Of a stretch of 64,000 nucleotides of DNA, positions 53,565 to 63,122 are shown piece by piece. A model generated the notes under the pieces. The model searched no databases. It had not been told where the DNA came from and saw only the letters and a program-made list of their open reading frames with translations. The translations under genes and the position numbers were made by a program. Positions within the stretch are counted from its first letter, which is position 1. Every line of letters begins with the position of its first letter. The stretch comes from Paracoccus maritimus (lineage in GTDB: Bacteria > Pseudomonadota > Alphaproteobacteria > Rhodobacterales > Rhodobacteraceae), in assembly GCF_025195095.1 (NCBI RefSeq), contig NZ_JANAVZ010000011.1, positions 1 through 64,000 of the forward strand. Direction: 5' to 3'.

Positions 53565-53604
53565 CAGCTTACCAACCCGTGCATTGTGCTATCCGCCGAT
53601 CGCC

Positions 53605-54633
53605 TTATTCTTCCGGCTCGACCTGCCGGCCCTCCAGGATGCCTTCGACGAATTTCAGCTTGCGCAGCAGCGCCTGCATTCCCTCGACATCCAGTCGGAC
53701 GGTGTTGTGGGAATTATAGTCAACCGCTTGCGAGATGCGCACCTCGCCTTCTTCGACGAACTTGTCATAGTTTAGATCCCGCAAATCCGGCGGCACCCGG
53801 TAATAGTTGCCCATATCCTCGGCAGCGACCATTTCCTCGCGGCTCAGCAGAACCTCGAACAATTTCTCACCGTGGCGCGTACCGATCACGTTGATGGGAT
53901 GGTCAGGCACCCCCATCAAGCCCGTCAGCGCCCGTGCCAGGACATCGATGGTCGCAGCCGGGGCCTTCTGCACGAAGATTTCACCGGGCTTACCGTGTTC
54001 GAAGGCATACAGCACCAGATCCACCGCATCGTCCAGAGTCATCATGAAGCGGGTCATCGACCCATCCGTGATGGTGATGGGTTTCCGGGCCCAGATCTGG
54101 TTGGCGAAAAGCGGGATCACGGACCCGCGCGAGGCCATCACGTTGCCATAGCGCGTGGCGCAAATTACTGTGTGGTTGCTGGAGCGTGACTTGGCGACGA
54201 TCACCTTTTCCATCATCGCCTTGCTGATCCCCATGGCGTTGATAGGATAGACGGCCTTGTCGGTGCTGAGGCAGACGACCCGTTCGACGCCGCAGACGAT
54301 CGCGGCTTCCAGGGCATTTTCAGTTCCCAGGACATTGGTCTTGACCGCTTCCATCGGGTGGAACTCGCACGAGGGCACCTGTTTCAGCGCCGCGGCGTGA
54401 TAGACATAATCGGCGCCGCGCATAGCGTTCAGGATTGACTGATAATCGCGCACATCGCCGATATAGAACTTCAGCTTGTCGCTGTTGTAGCGCTTGCGCA
54501 TGTCGTCCTGCTTCTTCTCGTCTCGGCTGAAGATGCGGATTTCGCGCAGGTCGGAGTCCAGGAAGCGGCGCAGAACGGCATTGCCGAAAGATCCGGTGCC
54601 GCCGGTAATGAGAAGGGTCTTGTTAGTAAACAT
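53605..54633 (-). CDS. fnlA: UDP-GlcNAc 4,6-dehydratase/5-epimerase (FnlA/CapE)
   Basis: This 342-residue enzyme is started at the ATG at 54633 (MFTNKTLLITGGTGSFGNAV), where the NAD-binding motif begins; the longer frame has no family match. FSRDEKKQDDMRKRYNSDKL, HAAALKQVPSCEFHPMEAV and the SMK-type active site (STDKAVYPINAMGISKAMME) identify the CapE/FnlA subfamily over PseB. It converts UDP-GlcNAc to the L-arabino 4-keto intermediate, which is also the PseB product. No pseB is in the window, so this enzyme may serve both pathways. Confidence 0.9.
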   Translation of the reverse strand: MFTNKTLLITGGTGSFGNAVLRRFLDSDLREIRIFSRDEKKQDDMRKRYNSDKLKFYIGDVRDYQSILNAMRGADYVYHAAALKQVPSCEFHPMEAVKTNVLGTENALEAAIVCGVERVVCLSTDKAVYPINAMGISKAMMEKVIVAKSRSSNHTVICATRYGNVMASRGSVIPLFANQIWARKPITITDGSMTRFMMTLDDAVDLVLYAFEHGKPGEIFVQKAPAATIDVLARALTGLMGVPDHPINVIGTRHGEKLFEVLLSREEMVAAEDMGNYYRVPPDLRDLNYDKFVEEGEVRISQAVDYNSHNTVRLDVEGMQALLRKLKFVEGILEGRQVEPEE

Positions 54634-54893
54634 GAACGCTCGTCTGGGTTGTGTTGTTGACTGGCCGTTCGTCTGAGGGCCCGCGAATCTTATTCCAGCC
54701 TTTTCGTCATCAGAACAGGAGATGCAAGGCTCTGCCACTCGGAATGATCCATCCGGAGAGGCTTGCGCAGGAAGGCCCATCCTTCTAGAGACTGGCCTTG
54801 ATACATCTTATTCCGAGGCGTAATAGCCCCCGAAGATCCTGCCCGTCCCGCCCGGAAAACTCTGCAGATCGCCCCCTGGACCAAGGCCTGTTG

Positions 54894-56081
54894 ATGAAGA
54901 CCGGAAAACGACCCAAGGTGCTGGCCGTAGCCGATTACTACCTGCCTGGCTTTCAGGCCGGAGGCCCGATCCGCACCATTGTCAACATCCGCCAGGCCCT
55001 TCTTGACCAGATCGAGTTCGACCTCATCACCCGCGATCGTGATCTGGGCATGACCGGTCCCTATCCGGGCATTGCCGCGGATTGCTGGCTCGGCGATCAG
55101 GGCGCACGCCTCTACTACGCCAGTCCGAAGACCTTCGGTCCAAAAAGCATCAGCATGGCGATCGGGCAGGGTGATTACGATATCATCTATCTGAACAGCT
55201 TCTTCAGCGTGAAGGGTTCTATCCTGCCGAATGCAGTCCTTCGCAGGAAGGAAAAAGAATCCCATATCCTCATAGCGCCTCGGGGCGAATTCTCGCCGGG
55301 CGCCCTTTCGCAGAAGACTGCCAAGAAGAAGGCCTTTCTGACTTTTGCCAAACTATCCGGTCTCTATCGGAACGTACATTGGCATGTCTCATCGGAAGCA
55401 GAGAAAGCAGATCTGCTTCGCGTCTTCCCGGTGGAACGAGCACGGGTTCACATTGCCGCCGATCCCGTCGCCATCTCTGTCGATGACCACAAGCATCCAT
55501 TGAAGACCGCAGGTGTTCTCAGCCTGGTCTTCATTTCACGCGTTTCCCCGATGAAGAACCTTGATGGCTTGATCGCGATCCTGAAGGAGGTTCGCCGAAA
55601 GGTCGCACTGGCAATTCATGGACCCGCCGAGAACGAAGCCTACCTGAGACAATGCAAGATGCTGTCCGAAACGCTTCCGTCGAATATCTCGATTACGTGG
55701 AAGGGTCCGATCACGCCCGACGAGGTCCGCAGTACCTTTGCGCGACACGATGCCTTTGCCTTTCCCACACTGGGGGAAAACTTCGGTCACGTGATCTTTG
55801 AAGCACTCGATTCCGGAACGCCGGTCCTGATCAGTGACACGACCATGTGGAAAGAGGACGGAACGCCTGCACTGCGGGTTCTGCCCCTGCATGACAAAGC
55901 GAAATGGGTCAGGGCCATCGAGGAAGCAGCCGACCGCGACGAGACCGGCCAGAGAAATGCCAGAGCGGCGGCTTTGGGCTACGCCAAGGACTATGCTAGC
56001 AAAGATCGCGGCAGGAAGGATACCTTGGCGATGTTCCGCAGGATCGCAGCCGATCGGGTCAGCGCGACTTCAGGGTCGTAG
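54894..56081 (+). CDS. Glycosyltransferase family 4
   Basis: This 395-residue GT-B enzyme is started at the ATG at 54894 (MKTGKRPKVLAVADYYLPGF). GGPIRTIVNIRQAL is the N-terminal acceptor-side motif, SLVFISRVSPMKNLDGLIAI opens the donor domain, and FAFPTLGENFGHVIFEALDS is the GT4 nucleotide-sugar site. It is divergent from fnlA and is the first gene of the plus-strand half of the locus. The sugar is not predictable. Confidence 0.85.
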   Translation: MKTGKRPKVLAVADYYLPGFQAGGPIRTIVNIRQALLDQIEFDLITRDRDLGMTGPYPGIAADCWLGDQGARLYYASPKTFGPKSISMAIGQGDYDIIYLNSFFSVKGSILPNAVLRRKEKESHILIAPRGEFSPGALSQKTAKKKAFLTFAKLSGLYRNVHWHVSSEAEKADLLRVFPVERARVHIAADPVAISVDDHKHPLKTAGVLSLVFISRVSPMKNLDGLIAILKEVRRKVALAIHGPAENEAYLRQCKMLSETLPSNISITWKGPITPDEVRSTFARHDAFAFPTLGENFGHVIFEALDSGTPVLISDTTMWKEDGTPALRVLPLHDKAKWVRAIEEAADRDETGQRNARAAALGYAKDYASKDRGRKDTLAMFRRIAADRVSATSGS

Positions 56082-56228
56082 CAAATCTGCGCCGCTGTGA
56101 AAGAGCCGCAGATCACGCTGTTGAAGAACGTGTCCGAAGCTCAGCGGCGCCGGTATTCCGCATTGAACAATCGCGCTCTTGCGAGCAGAGGGTGAACCTC
56201 ACGGGACCGCGCCGGATAGCGCATCCGT

Positions 56229-57503
56229 ATGGGAGAACAGGGCTTGTCGGGACAATACGGACGCCTTCTGAACATCGCCTTGCGAATGACGACCCTGATC
56301 GTCCGCTTCCTGCTGATGTTCTTCCTGGCGCGGTTCCTGGAACCTGAGGCGGTCGGCTATTATGGCCTGTTCACCGCTTCGATCGGCTTCATCCTCTATT
56401 TTGTAGGCCTCGACTTCTACATCTATACGACACGCGAACTGCTGCAATTGCCCCAGCACGAACGCGCCAAGCCGCTGAAGGCGCAGATCCTGATGTCGTT
56501 GTGCCTCTATGCAGCCGTGCTGCCGATCACCTTCGCGCTGCTCGTGCATCTCGACTGGCCGCGTTCCCTGATCTGGTGGTTCCTGGCGATTGCCGTGCTC
56601 GAACATGTGAATCAGGAGGTGTTCCGGCTGCTGATCGCCCTATCAAAGCAGATTCAGGCGGGGATCCTACTGTTCGCGCGCCAAGGGGTCTGGGCGCTGG
56701 CGGTGATCGCTCTAATGGCGGCGCGCCCCGAGACCCGCGGGCTAAATACGGTCATGGGGCTGTGGGCCGGATCGGGAATTGCGACAGTCTTGCTGGGGCT
56801 GTGGTATATTCGTCGGCAGTCCTTCGGAAGCTGGCGCCATCCGGTCGACTGGGCCTGGGTGCGCAGGGGCATCAAGATCAGCACTGCCTTTTTGATCGCC
56901 ACCCTTGCTCTGCGGGCGATGCAGACCTCGGACCGCTACCTCGTGGAAGCCTTCACGGGGCTGGAAGGCGTGGCAGGCTATGTGCTGTTCCTGGGCGTTG
57001 CCAGCGCGCTGATGACCTTCCTGGACGCGGGCGTTTTCGCCTTCGCCTATCCCGAACTGATCTCGCTGCATCACCAAAAGGATCATGCGGCCGCTCGCCG
57101 GCGCGTCCAGCGAATGCTGTGGCAGACGCTTAGCTGCTGCGGGTTGTTCGCCGTGGCCAGCTGGTTGGTGCTGCCTTGGCTTCTGACTTGGATCGGCAAT
57201 CCGATTTATGGCCGGATGATCGACCTTTATCCTTGGCTGCTGCTGGCCACGATCCTAAACGCGATCGGCTTGGTGCCGCATTACGCCCTTTATGCCAAGG
57301 GTAGTGACCGCCCCATCATCCACAGCCATCTGGCCGCTTTGCCGACCTTCCTGCTGATGGCTTGGCTTCTGGAAAAAATCTTGCCGAACTTGGCAGTGCC
57401 GGTTGCTTTGGCTATGTCTTTCGCGTTGATCCTCGTCTGGAAGACCGTTGCTTATCTGCGGCAAGGTTTCGGTGATTCCACGAACCCGCCAATATGGCAA
57501 TGA
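56229..57503 (+). CDS. Wzx-type polysaccharide flippase
   Basis: This 424-residue integral membrane protein has 12 or so predicted segments, beginning IALRMTTLIVRFLLMFFLAR, and FLEPEAVGYYGLFTA-like sequence near the N-terminus typical of the MOP flippase family. It would move lipid-linked repeat units across the inner membrane. No Wzy polymerase is recognisable in the window. Confidence 0.82.
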   Translation: MGEQGLSGQYGRLLNIALRMTTLIVRFLLMFFLARFLEPEAVGYYGLFTASIGFILYFVGLDFYIYTTRELLQLPQHERAKPLKAQILMSLCLYAAVLPITFALLVHLDWPRSLIWWFLAIAVLEHVNQEVFRLLIALSKQIQAGILLFARQGVWALAVIALMAARPETRGLNTVMGLWAGSGIATVLLGLWYIRRQSFGSWRHPVDWAWVRRGIKISTAFLIATLALRAMQTSDRYLVEAFTGLEGVAGYVLFLGVASALMTFLDAGVFAFAYPELISLHHQKDHAAARRRVQRMLWQTLSCCGLFAVASWLVLPWLLTWIGNPIYGRMIDLYPWLLLATILNAIGLVPHYALYAKGSDRPIIHSHLAALPTFLLMAWLLEKILPNLAVPVALAMSFALILVWKTVAYLRQGFGDSTNPPIWQ

Positions 57504-57529
57504 ACCTACAAAGACAGGGTGCTTCCCGC

Positions 57530-58690
57530 ATGATCCGCTACGGCCAGCAAGACATCACTCAGCAAGACATCGACGCTGTCACCGAGGTGCTGAGATCGGT
57601 CAACCTCACGCAGGGACCGTCGATCTCCCGGTTCGAGCAGGCGGTAATGGACCACACAGGGGCTGCCCATGCAGTCGCGGTGAACAGCGCGACCTCGGCG
57701 CTGCATATCGCCTGCGTGGCGCTGGATCTGGGGCCTGGGGATTGGCTATGGACCACGCCTAATACCTTCGTCGCCTCAGCCAATTGCGGACTTTATTGTG
57801 GCGCGCGGGTGGATTTCGTCGACATTGACCCTCGGACCTACAACCTCTGTCCGGCTACCCTTGAGCAAAAGTTGATCGCCGCCGAAAAGACCGGCCAGCT
57901 GCCCAAGGTCGTAGTACCCGTGCATCTGAGCGGCCAGCCCTGCGACATGGCGGCCATCCATGCGCTGGGACAGAAATACGGTTTCCGCATCATTGAGGAC
58001 GCCTCGCACGCCATTGGGGGGAGCTATAAAGGCGAGCCGATCGGCAATTGCCGTTACAGCGACATCACAGTGTTTAGCTTCCATCCGGTCAAGATCATCA
58101 CCACGGCCGAAGGCGGAATGGCCATGACAAACTGCCCCGATTTGGCCACCCGGCTTAGCCTATTGCGCAGCCACGGCATTACCCGCGACGCCGCGCTGAT
58201 GACCCAGCCAATGGATGGACCGTGGTACTACCAGCAGGTGGCACTTGGCTTCAATTACCGGATGACCGATCTTCAGGCTGCCTTGGGGATCACGCAGATG
58301 ACCCGGCTGACGCATTATGTCGAACGCCGTCACCAGATCGCGGACCGCTATGCCCATCTGTTAGCCGACCTGCCGGTGATCTTGCCGTGGCAAGCGCCCG
58401 ACAGCTATTCGGCCTGGCATCTTTACGTGATCCGCTTGAAGCTTGACCGGATCGGTGTGTCTCATCGCAAGGTGTTCGAAGATTTCCGCGCCCACGACAT
58501 CATGGTTAACCTACATTACATCCCCGTGCATACCCAGCCTTATTATCAGCAAATGGGCTTCCGTCAGGGCGACTATCCCCAAGCCGAGCAATATTACCGC
58601 GAGGCGATCAGCATTCCGATGCACCCTCTAGTGACGGAGGCCGAGCAGGACTTTGTCGTCCAAGTCCTGCGCGAGGCCGTTGCCTCATGA
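57530..58690 (+). CDS. pseC: UDP-4-amino-4,6-dideoxy-N-acetyl-beta-L-altrosamine transaminase
   Basis: This 386-residue PLP enzyme is started at the ATG at 57530 (MIRYGQQDITQQDIDAVTEV); an ATG at 57494 overlapping the flippase is possible. DegT/DnrJ motifs include VNSATSALHIACVALDLGPG, EDASHAIGGSYKG and the PLP-Lys region VFSFHPVKIITTAEGGMAMT. The sequence pattern is that of PseC. It aminates C4 in the second step to pseudaminic acid. Confidence 0.93.
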   Translation: MIRYGQQDITQQDIDAVTEVLRSVNLTQGPSISRFEQAVMDHTGAAHAVAVNSATSALHIACVALDLGPGDWLWTTPNTFVASANCGLYCGARVDFVDIDPRTYNLCPATLEQKLIAAEKTGQLPKVVVPVHLSGQPCDMAAIHALGQKYGFRIIEDASHAIGGSYKGEPIGNCRYSDITVFSFHPVKIITTAEGGMAMTNCPDLATRLSLLRSHGITRDAALMTQPMDGPWYYQQVALGFNYRMTDLQAALGITQMTRLTHYVERRHQIADRYAHLLADLPVILPWQAPDSYSAWHLYVIRLKLDRIGVSHRKVFEDFRAHDIMVNLHYIPVHTQPYYQQMGFRQGDYPQAEQYYREAISIPMHPLVTEAEQDFVVQVLREAVAS

Positions 58691-59388
58691 GGCTGGGAGT
58701 CATCCCCGCGCGGGGCGGCAGCAAGCGCATTCCGCGCAAGAACGTGAAGATGTTCTGCGGCCAACCGATAATCGGCTGGTCGATCAGGACGGCGCTTGAA
58801 TCTGGCTGCTTCGATCGGGTGATTGTCAGCACCGATGATGATGAAATCGCCGCCGTCGCACGGGATGCTGGCGCAGAGATCCCCTTTCGCCGCCCTAGTG
58901 ATCTTTCGGACGATCATACTGGCACCATCCCCGTCATCGCCCACGCCGTAGCTTGGCAAGCCGCCAACGGTCCCGCTCCGTCCGAGGTCTGCTGTCTTTA
59001 TGCAACGGCCCCCTTTGTCCGCGCGGGCGACCTGCAACGCGGCCTGTCGATTTTGCAGGATAGCGGGGCCGATTACGCCTTTTCCATCACCAGTTATGCC
59101 TATCCTATCCAGCGCGCGTTGCGCCTGACTGCAGATGATCGCGTCGAGATGTTCCAGCCCGAACATTTTACCACCCGGTCTCAGGATCTGGACGAGGCTT
59201 GGCACGATGCGGGCCAGTTCTACTGGGGCACCGCCGCCGCCTGGTTGGCGCAAAAACCTCTGTTTGGTTGCGACAGTGCCGCTGTCATCCTGCCGCGCCA
59301 CCGGGTCCAAGACATTGACACGCCCGACGACTGGCTGCGGGCCGAACTGATGTTCCGCATCCTGCGCGAAATGCCGGCAACGGCGTGA
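58687..59388 (+). CDS. pseF: Pseudaminic acid cytidylyltransferase
   Basis: This 233-residue protein has the N-terminal CMP-sugar synthetase motif MRLGVIPARGGSKRIPRKNV, then GWSIRTALESGCFDRVIVST and the DTPDDW C-terminal signature. It activates pseudaminic acid with CTP. It overlaps pseC (ATGA) and pseG, so the operon is translationally coupled. Confidence 0.93.
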   Translation: MRLGVIPARGGSKRIPRKNVKMFCGQPIIGWSIRTALESGCFDRVIVSTDDDEIAAVARDAGAEIPFRRPSDLSDDHTGTIPVIAHAVAWQAANGPAPSEVCCLYATAPFVRAGDLQRGLSILQDSGADYAFSITSYAYPIQRALRLTADDRVEMFQPEHFTTRSQDLDEAWHDAGQFYWGTAAAWLAQKPLFGCDSAAVILPRHRVQDIDTPDDWLRAELMFRILREMPATA

Positions 59389-60518
59389 CCATGGCGGGCG
59401 GAAAAGCACCTCGCATTGCCTTTCGGGTCGATGCCTCTCTGTCAATCGGAACCGGGCATGTAATGCGCTGCCTGACGCTGGCCGACAGGCTGCGCGATCA
59501 GGGAGCCGTCTGCCGCTTTCTCTGTCGTTCGCACAAGGGCGATCTGACCTCATTGGTCGAGGAACGCGGTTATGCTGTCGCTAGGCTTACCTGCCGGGAT
59601 ACTGCCGCGAAATCCGCCATCCCGGCTGAAAGGGCGTCCGGCCCCGCCCATGCGCATTGGCTGGGCGTAGATTGGGCCGAGGACTGCGCCGATACTGTCG
59701 CCGCGCTGGGAACCGGGGAGACGGACTGGCTGGTCGTCGATCACTATGCCCTAAACCGGAGTTGGGAAAGAGCGTTGCGCCCTCGGGTGCGCCGACTGAT
59801 GGTGATCGACGACCTTGCCGATCGCAGCCATGACTGCGATCTGCTGCTGGACCAGACGTTAGGCCGGATTCCTACCGATTATGCGGCGCATGTGGGAAGC
59901 GAGACCCAACTGTTGCTAGGCGCAAGATTTGCGTTGCTGCGGCCCGAATTCAGGAAGCTGCGTCAAGAAAGCCTGGCGCGGCGGGTCAGGCCCGAATTCA
60001 ACCGGATTTTGGTGACGATGGGCGGCATGGATCAGGACAACGTGACTGGTGCCGTCTTGGACATGCTGGACCGCGCCCCTCTGCCTGAAGACCTGCAGAT
60101 CGTGGTGGTCATGGGGCGGAACGCGCCCTGGTTGGCAGAGGTCCGTCGGCGCGCAGCTTGCATGGGGCGCCTGACCAGGGTGTTGAGTGGCGTGGACGAC
60201 ATGGCCCGGCTGATGGCCGACAGCGACCTAGCCATCGGTGCGGCCGGCGGCACGGCTTGGGAACGTTGCTGCATGGGATTGCCCAGCTTCTGCCTGGTCT
60301 TGGCCGCCAACCAGAGCGTTATTGCAACGATTTTGGATGCTGCAGGCGCCGCCGTGACGGTATGCGATCCCAATGACATTGCGGCAGTTCTGGCGCGGTA
60401 TGATAGCCAAGCCGGCATGACCGCATTCTTGGCTGGCTTGGCTAAAGCATCGGCCAGTATAACCGATGGCGAGGGTGCCCTGCATGTGGCGCGAAAGATG
60501 ATGACCTGGCATGATTAA
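59385..60518 (+). CDS. pseG: UDP-2,4-diacetamido-2,4,6-trideoxy-beta-L-altropyranose hydrolase
   Basis: This 377-residue enzyme has the PseG N-terminus (IAFRVDASLSIGTGHVMRCL, His being catalytic), VVDHYALNRSWERALRP and the C-terminal GT-B-like site AIGAAGGTAWERCCMGLPSF. It releases UDP to give the free 6-deoxy sugar. The start is either GTG at 59385 in overlap with pseF or the ATG at 59391. Confidence 0.92.
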   Translation: MTMAGGKAPRIAFRVDASLSIGTGHVMRCLTLADRLRDQGAVCRFLCRSHKGDLTSLVEERGYAVARLTCRDTAAKSAIPAERASGPAHAHWLGVDWAEDCADTVAALGTGETDWLVVDHYALNRSWERALRPRVRRLMVIDDLADRSHDCDLLLDQTLGRIPTDYAAHVGSETQLLLGARFALLRPEFRKLRQESLARRVRPEFNRILVTMGGMDQDNVTGAVLDMLDRAPLPEDLQIVVVMGRNAPWLAEVRRRAACMGRLTRVLSGVDDMARLMADSDLAIGAAGGTAWERCCMGLPSFCLVLAANQSVIATILDAAGAAVTVCDPNDIAAVLARYDSQAGMTAFLAGLAKASASITDGEGALHVARKMMTWHD

Positions 60519-61011
60519 CAGCTGCAGCCTCCGCCCTCTGACCGAGAATGACCTGGCCATGGTCCTGTCCTGGCGCAACGAACCCGCAGTCCGCGCGGTC
60601 ATGTTCAACCGGCATGAAATCGGAATGGATGAACATCGTGACTGGTTCGCCACAGCCAGCCGAGACGAAACCCGCCGCCTGTTGCTGGTCGAGGAGGCCG
60701 GGGTACCGATCGGCTACGTCCAGTTCGCCAATGTTCGACCCGGCGGGGTATCCGACTGGGGCTTCTACGCGACTCCAAGCGCGCGAAAGGGCACGGGGCG
60801 CAGACTGGGCGCCGCCGCGCTGAACCATGCGTTCGGTGCCTTGGGTTTGCACAAGGTCTGTGGTCAGGCGCTTGCCTCGAATACGGCTTCGATCCGAATG
60901 CATTGCGCGCTAGGGTTTTGTCAGGAAGGCATTCTGCGGCAGCACCATCCGATCGACGATCGCCACGAGGATGTCATTTGCTTCGGACTTTTGTCCCATG
61001 AATGGGACTGA
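60511..61011 (+). CDS. pseH: UDP-4-amino-sugar N-acetyltransferase (GNAT)
   Basis: This 166-residue GNAT protein begins with LRPLTENDLAMVLSWRNEPA, typical of PseH/RimJ-like enzymes, and has the acetyl-CoA loop ATPSARKGTGRRLGAAALNH. It acetylates the C4 amino group between the PseC and PseG steps. It overlaps pseG by eight bases. Confidence 0.9.
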   Translation: MINSCSLRPLTENDLAMVLSWRNEPAVRAVMFNRHEIGMDEHRDWFATASRDETRRLLLVEEAGVPIGYVQFANVRPGGVSDWGFYATPSARKGTGRRLGAAALNHAFGALGLHKVCGQALASNTASIRMHCALGFCQEGILRQHHPIDDRHEDVICFGLLSHEWD

Positions 61012-61029
61012 ACCAATCGGGAACTGGAT

Positions 61030-62088
61030 GTGACCACCATCAAAATTGCAGATCGCTTCATCGGGCCTGATTACCCGCCCTATGTCATCGCCGAACTGTC
61101 GGCCAACCATAACGGCCAGCTGGAGACCGCGCTGCGCATCATCGACGCAGCGAAAGCGGCCGGGGCAGATGCCGTCAAGCTGCAGACCTACCGGCCCGAC
61201 ACCATCACGCTGGACAGCGATGCAGAAGAATTCCGCATCAAGGGCGGACTTTGGGATGGGCGCACACTCTACGAGCTTTACGCCGAGGCGCATATGCCCT
61301 GGGAGTGGCATAAGCCCCTGTTCAACCATGCGCACAGAGTCGGCATCACGATTTTCTCGTCCCCTTTCGACTGCACGGCGGTTGACCTACTTGAGGATTT
61401 GGGCGCCCCGGCCTACAAAATCGCCTCGTTCGAAGCCGTGGATTTGGCGCTGATCCGCTATGCTGCCTCGACCGGCAAGCCGATGATCATCTCGACCGGC
61501 ATGGCTGATGCCGAGGAGGTCGCCGAAGCCATCGCGGCGGCGCGGGACGGGGGCTGCAACCAGCTTGCGATCCTGCATTGCGTCAGCGGCTATCCGGCCC
61601 CGGCAGCGGATTACAACCTGCGCACCATTCCTGACATGATCCAGCGGTTCGGCCTGGTCACGGGCCTGTCGGACCACACGCTGGATAACACCACCGCCAT
61701 TGCCAGCATCGCTCTAGGGGCGTCGATCATCGAAAAGCACTTCACCCTGGACCGCAGCGGCGGCGGGCCCGATGACAGCTTCTCGCTGGAACCGGCGGAA
61801 ATGGCCGCCCTCTGCGCCGGCGCCAGGACGGCCTGGCAGGCACTTGGACAGGTAGATTACGGCCGCAAATCCAGCGAGCAGGGCAATGCCCAGTTCCGCC
61901 GGTCCCTGTATTTCCTGCGTGACCTGAAGGCGGGCGAGACGGTCGACGCCAACGCCGTCCGCAGCGTCCGCCCCGGCTTTGGCCTTGCGCCCCGGCACCT
62001 GGACCGGGTCATCGGCGCGACGCTGACCCGCGATGTGGCCGCAATGACCCCGGTCAAGGCCGCGGATCTGGATGGGTTCGAGACATGA
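61030..62088 (+). CDS. pseI: Pseudaminic acid synthase
   Basis: This 352-residue protein of the NeuB/PseI family starts with GTG. Motifs are YVIAELSANHNGQLETALRI, the metal-binding region GLSDHTLDNTTAIASIALGA and EKHFTLDRSGGGPDDSFSLE, then a C-terminal antifreeze-like SAF domain (RRSLYFLRDLKAGETVDANA). It condenses the 6-deoxy sugar with phosphoenolpyruvate. The GGGPDDSFS motif favours PseI over NeuB. Confidence 0.93.
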   Translation: MTTIKIADRFIGPDYPPYVIAELSANHNGQLETALRIIDAAKAAGADAVKLQTYRPDTITLDSDAEEFRIKGGLWDGRTLYELYAEAHMPWEWHKPLFNHAHRVGITIFSSPFDCTAVDLLEDLGAPAYKIASFEAVDLALIRYAASTGKPMIISTGMADAEEVAEAIAAARDGGCNQLAILHCVSGYPAPAADYNLRTIPDMIQRFGLVTGLSDHTLDNTTAIASIALGASIIEKHFTLDRSGGGPDDSFSLEPAEMAALCAGARTAWQALGQVDYGRKSSEQGNAQFRRSLYFLRDLKAGETVDANAVRSVRPGFGLAPRHLDRVIGATLTRDVAAMTPVKAADLDGFET

Positions 62089-62170
62089 AGCGGCACACTG
62101 AATTATAGCATTTCTGTTGGCGGATATTTCCGAAAGACAATTTCGCCCACTAATATCATCAGGAATAAAA

Positions 62171-63082
62171 ATGAAAATCCCTGAAATTTCCTTTGAGGGA
62201 AGAAGCGCCTTTATTGTCACGAAACCGCTTCAGTTGATGATCGCAGGCAGCATCATCGATCAGCTGGGGATAAAAGATAATGTCGACATCTTGTTGACAG
62301 ATGATTTTTCAGGGTCTCGCGCGGCGTTCGAAAGATACAAGGCAACGAACAATGCGGCACCATGGGGCGAGATGAAATTCTTTGACTGCAAGAGTGCAGC
62401 ATTTCGCCACATCCAGAAACAGAAAAATTATAAGCAGATCCTGGTTGATTCCGATGTTGGAGCGCGAAATGCACTGCAACTTGCAAGACTACTCATATCC
62501 TACAAAAAAGTTAGAATATTTGCTTACGAAGAGGGAATAGGAACATATCGATCCGACCTTTATGCATCAACAAAGAAATTTATTCTTGACAGGTTTGGTG
62601 TCGGCACATGCTTTGGTGGATCAGCCATGACTTCTGGAATATTTGTACATGAACCAGAAAGATACAAGGAGGCTACAAAATCCAAGGCAAGGATGGTTTG
62701 TGGAATAAGAAAAAGTCTTGGCGAATTCATTCTTCATAACATGGAATTTCTTAGCTATCTATTTGGCTTCAGCGGGATTCCACATTCAGGAAACAATGAT
62801 TATTGTCTGCTTTATCTTACAAATTACTCTTTCGATCAAAAAATTATTTCACAATTCCGGAATAATGGCAAAGATTTCTTTGTAAAGCCGCATCCGCACA
62901 TCAAGAACATAAACCCGACAGCCCTTGGCGTTGATGCTGACGCACTACTGCCAGCAGTAACTCCCGCAGAGATAATAATAAAATTTCTGCGGGACAGATA
63001 TGAGAAAGTCACCGTATATCATCACGGCAGCAGCGCCGCATATTACATGTCTGACTCTGACGTGAAATTTATTCTTCTTTAG
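62171..63082 (+). CDS. Putative sialyl/pseudaminyltransferase
   Basis: This 303-residue protein is started at the ATG at 62171 (MKIPEISFEGRSAFIVTKPL). It has the two short motifs shared by bacterial sialyltransferases of several families: EEG in AYEEGIGTYRSDLY and HP in FFVKPHPHIKN. The SS-like motif is VYHHGSSAAYY. Position right after pseI suggests CMP-pseudaminic acid as donor. The gene is much more AT-rich than the pse operon, so it may have been acquired separately. Confidence 0.6.
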   Translation: MKIPEISFEGRSAFIVTKPLQLMIAGSIIDQLGIKDNVDILLTDDFSGSRAAFERYKATNNAAPWGEMKFFDCKSAAFRHIQKQKNYKQILVDSDVGARNALQLARLLISYKKVRIFAYEEGIGTYRSDLYASTKKFILDRFGVGTCFGGSAMTSGIFVHEPERYKEATKSKARMVCGIRKSLGEFILHNMEFLSYLFGFSGIPHSGNNDYCLLYLTNYSFDQKIISQFRNNGKDFFVKPHPHIKNINPTALGVDADALLPAVTPAEIIIKFLRDRYEKVTVYHHGSSAAYYMSDSDVKFILL

Positions 63083-63122
63083 CTGGTCATATTGCAGTCC
63101 CTTTCCGAAAACGGCCTCAGGG

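Noticed and set aside
53605-54633. Reading this gene as PseB
   Set aside because: FSRDEKKQDDMRKRY, KQVPSCEF and the SMK-type NAMGISK fit CapE/FnlA, and fnlB and fnlC follow directly.
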